Assembly: GCF_022458985.1 (NCBI RefSeq)
Contig: NC_061774.1
Location: forward strand, 14,966,197-15,030,196
Source of the DNA: Mugil cephalus
Taxonomy: Eukaryota > Chordata > Actinopteri > Mugiliformes > Mugilidae
Direction of reading: 5' to 3'
Length of the DNA stretch: 64,000 nucleotides
The notes under the pieces are model-generated. The model was not told the origin of the DNA and did not search any database. It saw only the letters and a program-made list of their open reading frames with translations. Within the stretch, counting starts at the first letter, position 1. The number at the start of each line of letters is the position of its first letter. The position numbers and the translations under genes were made by a program. Shown piece after piece: positions 54,683 to 64,000 of the stretch.

Positions 54683-54975
54683 AAAGGACTACTGTGTGGA
54701 TTTAGCAGCATCTAGTGGTGCAGTTGCAGACTGCAACCAACTCAATCAACGTCCCTTTCCAAGACTTCCAGAAGAACCACGGGTAGCCGTCCGTTGTGAG
54801 CTACTGTCGAAACAGTGCCACAGAAATGGCGGGATCGGTATGTAGATGTGAATGACTCATTATAAAACAAGAACAACAATTCCAGGCAATCATACACTAA
54901 TATAAACATAACTATGACTATTTCAACTTTATAATGTTTGAATATCGTCCAAATCCTACAAACTGGTAGATTTTA
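54683..54975. mobile_element. MITE-like element of a common teleost family
   Basis: A block of about 290 bases with imperfect terminal inverted repeats: CTACTGTGTGGATTT on the left against the reverse complement of AAATCCTACAAACTGGTAG on the right. The internal wording (GCATCTAGTGGTGCAGTTGC, later ATACACTAATATAAACATA) matches from memory a very abundant non-autonomous teleost repeat. It has no coding capacity. Confidence 0.65.
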
Positions 54976-56794
54976 TACATTCCCAGTGTTCGTCCTTTAT
55001 TCCTCCCACAACCAGCGCGTTGGGATGCTGCCATGACTCCCGTCACTGTTACTCATTGCAGAGTCATTATGGGAGATCCAGTTGTAACAGTTTGTTCCCA
55101 CAAACAATCTTTTCAAGGGTCACTGACTTACCATTTCATAGTCATCTGTGCGGTGCACTTTGTAGTGCATAATGACCTAAAAAAAAAAAAAAAAAAGGTA
55201 GGATGCTGAGATAGTGCCTCCATGCCCAGACATCACGAGGAAGAGAGGCACTGTGGCAATGTGAAGATACATAACCAAGAGAATTCTCATGAGTTCACTC
55301 TCCGTCGGCGCAATCGGAAGGGAAAAATGTGCAAACATAAACATACCCTTAAAGGAAAGATGATTAGGGATGTACAGAAGAGAAGACGCTCTCCTGACCC
55401 GAGGCTGATCCAGATCCAACTCTTTCTCTCCGCTGGGAAAAAAGTCCTCTTTTCATTTCTCACATGGCCCGGCCACCCCTGCTACTAACACAGCACAGAG
55501 AGATGCTGAGAAAACCATACGCGGACATAAGCAGGGGACCAGTATGGGAAAGATTATCCTGAGCCCGAGTCCCCTAATAGTAGCAATGTGAAATCATTTT
55601 TTGCTACTGGAGTATTCAGTGTGGGATAGCTGAGCCTACAGAAGTGTGTTTTTGGGGGCATCTTCCGTGCACAAACGCACATGATCAAGATCAAATAATT
55701 AAGCAAGTCCAGATCAAAGGTTTTAGCCCTCCTGTTTGCCTAATGCCCAGGGCTTCAGTGTTTTTTCCTGCATCTGAGCACAGCACCACAACAAAGCCTG
55801 ACTCAGCCCAACACTGTGAATAAACACAGGGCCACATGTCCTCAGCACAAAACTCAGCAAAAGTCAAAGTTCATGAGAAAATTTGTGTTAAATATACTCG
55901 CACACACACGTGCACGCACGCACGCACACACGTACAGTTGCTGTCCTGCCGTTGTAATGCACATTCTGCACATTTTAAATGTTATTTCACGAGTACCGCA
56001 AAATGAAGCTACAATCATTAAACCCTAATGAACATCGAAGTTTAAAAAAAAAAAAAAGATTATTTGCATTCCCACTCACAAGCCGAAAAACCCACTGGGC
56101 GCATAAACAACAGAGAAAAACTTAAACGCAGAACCATTTGTAATGTGGCGTACAAACTGTTTAAGAAAACATTAATAATCTAGAGTTAGATTTATGACCT
56201 CATGGTGCTCATAGCATGCCAAGTCCCGCAGTCTTCGGAGGTGAAGTCGAAGACATCACGTTCTTTTTAATTTTAGCCTGTTCACATGTGTTATAAGTGT
56301 AACGATGGTATGCAAATAATGATAACAGTAAAGGCAGTTGTCTCTGTTAGAGCTGGAGTTGCTGTGAACCTCAACTGTGCGCGTACATCAGTGCAGTAAC
56401 TACTTTGATACACTATCTTTCTCACTTCACTTTTTTGTAGGTAGTGTCATAGACCGGCCAGTATCTATTTAGTCCAACAATTTATATTTGGAACTCTTTG
56501 AGCAGTTTCTCTGTTGCTTATGATGTTTCTCGTTAGCATGAGTGTTTTCTGTCCAGGAGGAACAGTACGTCTCTGGGTGATGTCCAGTCCACGTCTTACC
56601 TGTTTAATATCCACATTTGAGAAGTAGGCTGACATTATAGAGCACAGCACTAAACCACTAACAGAAATTCAGACAGTTTATTTATTTAGTCATTACTGAT
56701 CCCCATTAGTCCTCACCGCGGTGGCTACTCTTACTGAGGGTCCAAGTATAGAGCTCCGGGAGCTGACATCACCCTGCGCCGTTAATCACAACGC

Positions 56795-56830
56795 CGCCAT
56801 GTTGGCGGGAAAGCGCGCTTCTCTAATGAC
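56795..56830. promoter_or_regulatory. YY1 and E2F type motifs, promoter-like
   Basis: GCCGCCAT, a YY1 core on the minus strand, overlaps TTGGCGGGAA, a perfect E2F consensus, in a short CpG-rich patch. Such a combination is typical of housekeeping promoters. No coding exon is recognised on either side. Confidence 0.3.
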
Positions 56831-57519
56831 TATTCGGGTGACAACTGCGAGCAACTAACTAATTAACCTGGGGCTGTCGCGCCCCAGGATGCCAGAATAG
56901 TCAGGGGCAAGCAAAGTGGAAATCGTTTTACAGTTTCCCAAACATCCCGCAGCAAGGCAGATGTGGATTAATCCAATAAAACGAGAAAATGTAGTGTTTT
57001 TAACACAATGCCCAACAGATTTCTTTTCATAAAGGCAAGTTAGGCTATTGTTTAAAACGTGGATTACAAAGGGATGTTGCTCATTCAGCACTAAAACTAC
57101 TCACAATGAGAAAGAAGTTCGGGATTAAACGGTTACTTGTTATTGTGATTACGTTACTGAACACAGAACAATGCGCTTGTATAATAGATAAAAATAAAAG
57201 AGCAATTTCGTGCTTGTTGTGGTGCATTTAGGCATTCATTTAAACCGTGTTAACGTCATAAAACATTGGCATAAAACAGAGACTATTTAAAAACTGGATG
57301 TACATCAACAAGACTGACTGCGTCCATCTGAAACCCTCCAGACTTCTTGCTTTCAGTGACTCCAGAGAAAGATGGAGGGAAGTTAATGAGGTAATTCTAT
57401 ATATCCGGACACTGCACTGTGATAAGAGTCCGTGATATGTAATCTGTCGAGTTTTGCCTTGTACTGCTCATTTTGTATCTGTTTAAAGTGCAGTAAACCC
57501 TGACGACCTGAAACCAGCG

Positions 57520-57600
57520 CCGGCGCCGAGCTTTCCTGCCAATATGGCGGCGTCAACAAAGAAAAAGTCACGTGACGCCCGGAGCTCTGCGTTCACGCTC
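57520..57600. promoter_or_regulatory. CpG-rich patch with YY1 motif and E-box
   Basis: AATATGGCGGC (YY1-type, about 57541-57551) and TCACGTGAC (USF/TFE-type palindrome, about 57569-57577) lie within a CpG-rich patch. On the + strand the YY1 ATG opens a 26-codon frame (MAASTKKKSRDARSS...) before a stop. The frame is too short and lacks a splice donor, so I do not call a gene. Confidence 0.3.
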
Positions 57601-57846
57601 AAACAATTCAAAATTAAAACATAACACAATCAGATACAATCATCTCAATTAAAACATGACTAAATCAAACAAAAGCCATCTGAGATAAATGGAAATTCAT
57701 CTGTTAAATTGTTGAAACAAACAGAAACAAAACACTGAAAAAAAACATTCCTTTCTACACACTCAGACATTTCAGAATAGACCAACCAACTCAAACTGAC
57801 TTCCTTGTTAATCCCTGCTTCTCTTATTTTCTTTTTGAAGCTTGCG

Positions 57847-58356
57847 TTATTGCCTATCATAGTGAAATATGGAGCATATTCCAGTTTGTTCCTGCTCTAT
57901 ACAATGTAGTTCTCTAGAGTGCATTAGCTGATGTCTGGTGGCATAGACATGTCTAGTGTTGGTGAGTTTGAGTTGTAATAATAGATTATTAGGTTTACAA
58001 ATATGACAGGTGTTAAACTGGAGCTGGAGTTTATCTAAGTCTTGCTCTGCAGCACGGGACCTTATTGTTGAGCAGTAATCGAGACTGGACAGAACTAACG
58101 ATTGTAGTTTTACTGTTGAGTCAGTCAACAGGTGAGCTCCCCTTCTTATCATTAAAATATTACTACTCATTTTATTTATATGTGTAGACCAGGAAAGAGT
58201 TTCATCAGTGATTACACCCAATAACCTGGTCTCTCTGACCCGCTGCATAGCAGCACCCTGAAAAACATGACTTATTTCAGGATAAGATCTTAGCATATAC
58301 CTAGAGACCAGCATAATACGACCTGTTCTCACTAATCCACTTAAATGACTAAACAT
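57847..58356 (-). mobile_element. Non-LTR retrotransposon fragment (C-terminal reverse transcriptase region)
   Basis: The minus-strand frame of about 169 codons carries wording typical of the region after the RT catalytic core in LINE ORF2 proteins: LLGVITDETLSWSTHI, then LVLSSLDYCS and a LDKLQLQFN segment. The catalytic FADD-type motif, endonuclease domain and ORF1 are absent, so this is a 5'-truncated or decayed copy. The AT-rich, likely 3' tail runs down to about 57,600. The clade (L2, Jockey or Rex-like) cannot be fixed by eye. Confidence 0.7.
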
Positions 58357-61300
58357 GACAAAAAAAAGGAAATTTTGTGTACTTTGTTCCAGTTAGATCT
58401 TGATATTTCACACCAAACAGCCAATGAGAGGCCTCTGTCTGAGTCACTGTTGAAGACGAGAAGGTTACTCGTTCGAGTCAGACGTGTGGACAGAAGGCCA
58501 CTGAAATGTGAGCGTGAGATGCAAATCAACAGTCACAAGGACTCACAGCTACTGTGGGAGTCCTGTAGGAACTACAGGACATAATTCAAAAACCACGTCT
58601 TGCCTGAGGTTAAACAGAGGTTTTGTTTGAAAAGGCATTTAAACAGAACGTGGTGTCTCTTTCGGAGTGAATGGTAGGATATATGACGTCTCGCGGCAAT
58701 TTAAAGTGCCTCAAACATCGCCACTGTTTAATGTTATGTCAAATCTCACATCGCAGCTGATCTTCCGGCTGTGCTGAGGCCGAGAGGGTCAGAGAAGGAA
58801 TTTGTACTTGGACCAGTTCACCTATTCAAGGCATTTCAGGAATTTTTACACACATATCACCGAACACATTTCCTTTACCTCCAGCCGACCTGTTGACAGA
58901 GTACGTTGTGCATCTTTGGCCGGGGGTTCCCAATGCACTGGAAACAAAGGTGGGAAGGAAACGCGCTATCTGACTGGGAGACTACAATTGTGAGCCTGAG
59001 AAAGGGCACAGAGTCATTGGGGGGGGGGGACTCACCTGAGGGGGCAGCTGTGACATTCCAGTAGTTAGAGTACTAGATGTAAAGACAGACTGTTTGTGTT
59101 GTCTTTGACTGTCCGATGTTCATTTACGAATTTATGACTATCTTATTTTCCATTAACATTCTTTCTTGGCTTTACCACGTACACTCATGAAAGATAGTCA
59201 GCGAGATACTCAAATATGACAAAAATAACTCCACAGCCGCATAAATCATGCATCTGCAAGTGAAAGCAGGAATGCGCACATCTGAAATATCTTTTTGAAT
59301 GATAAATTGTGTCGTAAAAGTGAACATTAGGTTCCTGAACAGAAGCTGCAAAAAAACAAGTCTGTATAGCAGCCCTGCTGTGGCTTCCAATCGTATCTCA
59401 CGATCTGCATCAGCTGCTCGAGTCTTCACGGGTAGGGTCAGGGTTACAAACGGTTAGTCTGTCCAGAAAAAAAAAAAGGGAAATGTGACCATGGCTAAAC
59501 TCCATCTGCTGATGAAGTTCATACCATACAAGGCTACTAAATGGACTTTGACCTAAAAGAAATGCCACACTAGAGGCTCGCCTGCTAATTTAATTCAAGG
59601 TATCCCCGAGGCCTAACACATGTTGAAAGCAATTTGCTCTTCCTAAAACAGGATGTGCATTTTGTAAATACATGGCCACTTGCCATCAGTCTTCTCTGCT
59701 GCCTTCGCTGCCTCAGTGCTATAGTGAATGATGTGCACTGAGCTTGAATGTGCATCTTCAGGCCGGTAAACAAGCACAAACCAAATTTTCATCCACTCTT
59801 TCAAAGTTTGCTTCTAGTGCACAAAAACTTCCTGTCCGTCCCGTCTGTTGATGCAGCTCGGTCTCACAGACTTTGCTCCAGCAACTGCACCGGCTATAAT
59901 CTCAGCTATGAAGAGCAAATTAGACTGTCATATACGAATGAGACCATTTTAGAAAATCACTTTATATGGTTGTGTTTTTTGTTTACATAAAAAAATGGCA
60001 TGTAATCGCTATTTAAACATTTGCAGAGACGTCTCCGTATCTTTGTACAGGCCTTAAAAATAGTTCTGAAATATATTTAGTGATAGAGAATGATTTAAAG
60101 CTTGCCTTCCGGCTGAGAGCTAAGGCTACTACGTTTTAACAAACCATCTGTGCATTTCTTTCTCCCCATCCCTTTTTCCTGTATGATTCATGGGTTTCTA
60201 GTGAAGTCTATCTGTCCGGGCCCAGTCTCCCAGCTTACGTAATCGACCTCTGCTCTCTGCTGCATTGTGCTGCACCCTGTAGACAGATTAGAAACATGGA
60301 GGCACTTCTTTATAATCACCCTGCAATCTCCTTGGAGACACTGTAGCTGCAACTGTGCAGCTCACTTGGCTCTGACTGCGGCGGGACTGCCCGGGTTTCT
60401 CACAGATGCCCGTAGCATTTCAATTAGGCAAGGAAAAATGCTTCCACTTAAGACCCACTAGAACTTAAACTGAGTTTCCTGTTTCAGTCAGAGAGCACGT
60501 TTTTAAGTGACAGAATGGATTTACATCTTTACAGCTATTTGATCTAAACCGGAGACAATATCACTCCACACTACAATTAAAATGATGGATCCCTGTCATG
60601 TGAGGCCTCCAGATTTACTCCACACTCTGTTTGTAGTCTCAGATATTAAAGAGTCATTATGTGAGAGAAAGAGAAAAAAAAAGAGATTTGGACAAATTTC
60701 TGGCTTTTCCCTCAACAACAACAATTTAATTAATCATACATGCACGGAATCCCCAGAGACAGGCACATCTTGAGCACACAATTTCTTACATCTGTCAACG
60801 GCTGCACTCCGTTGTGCGTTTTCTTCTCCTCCTTCCCCAACACCACTGCCAACAAGAGCAGAGAGGGAGCGACTGTGAATGAGGAACGATATTGTACGAG
60901 CTTCCATTGTATCACTGTTTATTCTGGCTGAGGGCTGTGGATTTCGAAAGAGCAGTGTTTTTACTGAGGGAATGGAGTAACTCTTGTCTATAAACATGGG
61001 TCGTACATGGGTTATGCATGTTTCTAACGCTCGGAACGAGAGTGTCAGCTTTCAGGAAAGAGTACAAAGTGTTCTCGTGAACTAATTTTTTAGTTGAAAT
61101 GAGGTGACGATTTACCTCCCGTTACCTTTTATTTTATTTTGACGCAGTGGCGCCGAATCAATAACAGTGTTGCCTGGAGGTTTCGCAAACTAGCGAACAC
61201 AGCATCCTAAGTTAATTCTGATGAATAGTCGTTTGATTTGTAAATTATTTAACATCATCATTGACTGCCCTTAGGCCAGTACGTGATTAGCAGATGGGAC

Positions 61301-62156
61301 CACGCTGATTCTCATTTCTAAAATGTATAAAACATAAAAAATACATGCACGAGTGGTCATTACCTACAGCGGCTAAAATTCCTTAAAATGTTTAGATGCA
61401 ACATTGTTATAATCTGTCAAAAATGATGAAACACCGACTGCACTGTTTCCCATTTGTTTTGTAGCACCCCACGTGTGCAACGCATGGCTCTGGAAACCCT
61501 AATGTGAAACAAATGGAAACAAATTGAGTCTAATTCAAGCAGTTTGTGCACAGATCATTGAAACACACCATCATTTGATTTCATCAAGACATTACCAGAG
61601 CTGGAAGGCGGCTGCATTAAGCAGGAGGGGGACTGAAGGGAACATCCATAATACTGATGTCCTGTGTTTGATATTCTCGCTTTTCTTTTTCTAAACCTCT
61701 GAGAGCCTCAAAACCTCAGAATCAACTGTTTACTCAGCACGGCTGCATGGGGGTGAAGCTCATGTATCGGTGTGCCATATGCTAGTTTGTTAACTTTATT
61801 TTACTTTATGCATTTCAACGTTTGAGGAGGGGAAAGAGTTAGTACATCTCTTAAAAAGACATATTTGTATCACCCGTAATGGAAGGATATATTCCTGGTT
61901 AGGCATTTCTGTTTATGCCATGCGGTTAACCTTTTTTAAACTTTTTTTCTCAAATTGCTTTGGATCAAATGTTATCTCACTGACGTTGGCGCCTCACTTG
62001 AATAGGTTTTTATTCTCATCTCCTCATCGACCATATAGGTGCAGTACGTAGTGAGATGAGAGGACGTTCCTCCAGGGACCGTAGAGCTACATGATGACTT
62101 TGGACTGAGTACAATACAAAGGACTGAGCATAAAGTATGCCTGTGGAAGTTTATGC

Positions 62157-62222
62157 AGACAATACAAAACAGTACAAACAGTACAAACGGCACAAACAGT
62201 ACAACCAGTACAAACAGTGCAA
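62157..62222 (+). repeat. Short minisatellite with a 9-10 base unit
   Basis: Units of the form AGTACAAAC, with variants GCACAAAC, AGTACAACC and AGTGCAATC, occur about seven times. The antisense frame gives a spurious Cys-rich repeat (VCTVC-type). Confidence 0.75.
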
Positions 62223-62919
62223 TCGGTGAAGACAGCGCAAGAACGAGAGAAAGTGCAAAGACAAACAACAGAATACAGACGGTACAAAACACAAGTCATC
62301 GCACAAAAACAGAGCAGCGGCGACTAATAAGCAGACTAACAGAGTATGACTTAGGGTGGCTGTAAACGTTTGACTGATTAGCAGCACAGTTTGTGCAAAG
62401 GATGCCAAGATGTGTGCAATTTATCCAAGTGGCTGCATGCACAAGTTTTTTTTATTTTTTATCTGCCTACTTTGGTAATGACATGGCAAAATCACACACT
62501 TAACAATTTACCGCTGTCATCAGACCAGACCATGCACTGGAGGGGGATCTAATATTTTATCTTTGGAAGTACACTTCATTCTGGGAAATGACAAAATCTA
62601 AAAATGTTCAACACATTTTTCTTGCTGACAAGCCTTCATTTTTAAAGCAGATATAGTCAGACCGTGATAAGGTAATGCTGCAAATCCACAGCCCTCTCGC
62701 TGTCAAGACCATGTGCAACAGAGCTGAATATGACTGATGATTTAGTGAGACGCCTGGGCCTGGGAACGGCGCTCCTGAACGCTGTGTGAGTCTGGGTGAA
62801 AGTGTGAGCACACAACACAAAAGCTCGTCTGCACTGTTTCCGGTAATGACAGTAATTAAAGCAGAGAGAAGACAGTAGCTCAGTTGCCAAAAGGCATGCT
62901 GGCACGTTTTAATGTCCTT

Positions 62920-62923
<4 letters not shown>

Positions 62924-62971
<48 letters not shown>
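62924..62971 (+). repeat. (GT)n microsatellite
   Basis: An uninterrupted GT run of about 24 units. Confidence 0.95.
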
Positions 62972-62974
<3 letters not shown>

Positions 62975-64000
62975 CAGAGGAGTTAACTAATGCACTGCCT
63001 AAAGTAACAGCTTTACGGTGTTGGTAGCAGAGACTGTCAGATGGACGGACAATAACAGAAAGATATCCAACACACACACAAAAAAAAATCTTAAAAAAAA
63101 TGATAAAATTGTTTTAAAGAAAGCAAGCTGCACTTCATTGCGAAATAATGTTAGTTCTAGTTCATGAAAGCATTTCCTTTTGTGATGAATTCAGTTAAAC
63201 ATTTGCCTTGTTGTTCTGGGATTTTTTTTTTATTATTCTGAATTAGTTTGAATACAAAGATAAAACAATGAAAGTAAATGGATATGACTGGGACCATTAG
63301 CCTGTTGCACTTTTCTCGTTGTGAGCCGTCACTTCGGTTATGAAGTGGCAACAGCGCAGCTCATTAAATATCAGTAGTTCTCAGTGGAAATCTCATTTCT
63401 GGGCTTCCTACTTTAATGTGAGTAGGCACAATTGTTACTTTTTTTTTTAAATTATGACAGCATCCTCTCCAGCTCTCCGCTGAAATGGAGCCTTTGTTGT
63501 TTTTCCAGGTTTGTGTAAAACAGCGCAGGCAAACTGATGATACAGTTTTTATTGCAACATTGATGGCGTCCTCTATCAGTTTTGACACTCGTCTTCACTC
63601 CATAAAGCACATTGTCATATCAGTGAGGCACCAGGCTGTTGTTTTTAGTGTGATTGCAGAGCCCTTACCCTTCATGTCACCCTATGGAGAACCAGTGACA
63701 AATCCATAATCGCCCAAGTCACATTTAAAATACACAAAATAAAGTAACTCAGTGGTTACTGAGCCTATTACCCACTGATGAAACAATATAATAGACTTTG
63801 CAGTCTGTGGTGACATTACAAGAAAAGACCACAAGCCATGCACAGTTGGTGGCACTTGCTCCTTGACTCAGTCATTTTAACTCTGCCAGGGAGAGTAGGT
63901 GGAGCTAACACAACAGGCTGTCTCTGCAATGGCCTGTGAATCAGCTTGTTGCTGTTTCCTAATACCAGCATCAAAATTAAATGCACAGTCCAGTTGCCAG

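Larger units (their letters stand above)
51346..64000. other. Non-coding region upstream of the TIM genes
   Basis: No exon can be supported. Listed separately: a MITE-like element at 54.68-54.98 kb, a LINE fragment at 57.85-58.36 kb, promoter-like blocks at 56.8-57.6 kb, a short minisatellite at 62.16-62.22 kb and a GT array at 62.92 kb. A segment near 53170-53190 (CCTGATGAAGACC) resembles a fragment of a dispersed fish repeat. The remainder is AT-rich with chance open frames. Confidence 0.55.

Noticed and set aside
58345..58584. Plus-strand frame next to the LINE fragment
   Set aside because: It has no domain, overlaps a minus-strand frame, and its composition looks like dispersed-repeat sequence.

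Overview
The window is vertebrate nuclear DNA from a ray-finned fish. Three things show this: GT-AG introns with long non-coding stretches; many dinucleotide and tetranucleotide microsatellites; and dispersed repeats of kinds I know from teleost genomes. Only three protein-coding genes can be supported. All other open frames look like chance or repeat-derived frames.

Layout. 1-11,250: non-coding, with a candidate regulatory block near 1.1-1.25 kb and a conserved-element-like block near 10.4-10.8 kb. 11,290-15,800, + strand: complete egr1, an immediate-early zinc-finger transcription factor. It has a serum-response promoter (CArG/ETS/CRE/TATA), three short upstream ORFs, two coding exons and a 3'UTR with a poly(A) signal. 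15,800-41,290: about 25 kb of gene desert with microsatellites, decayed repeats and some enhancer-like blocks. 41,290-51,230, - strand: two TIM-family (HAVCR/TIMD) receptor genes in tandem, head to tail. 51,230-64,000: non-coding, with a MITE-like element, a LINE fragment and a promoter-like segment at 56.8-57.6 kb.

The most unusual object is the downstream TIM gene (41,290-45,662). Fourteen exons can be joined with every intron GT-AG and every phase matching, giving a 582-residue type I membrane protein. Its order is signal peptide, TIM-type IgV domain with an intact WFND metal/phosphatidylserine-site motif, two fibronectin type III domains that resemble DSCAM-family modules, two short Thr/Ser-rich mucin-like exons, a third FN3 domain, a short Thr-rich stalk, a transmembrane helix and a short tail. 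Mammalian TIM proteins have IgV plus mucin only, so this looks like a TIM head grafted onto cell-adhesion modules. The upstream paralogue (49,609-51,226) is a compact 230-residue TIM with IgV, stalk, membrane helix and a tail tyrosine motif like that of TIM-1, but the Trp of the metal-site motif is Leu. Both IgV domains lack the same two cysteines that form one of the three mammalian TIM disulfides.

In human, EGR1 and the TIM cluster both lie on 5q, so the pairing may reflect old synteny. No functional link between egr1 and the receptors can be read from the sequence. Statements about mammalian homologues and repeat families are from memory, not from a search.
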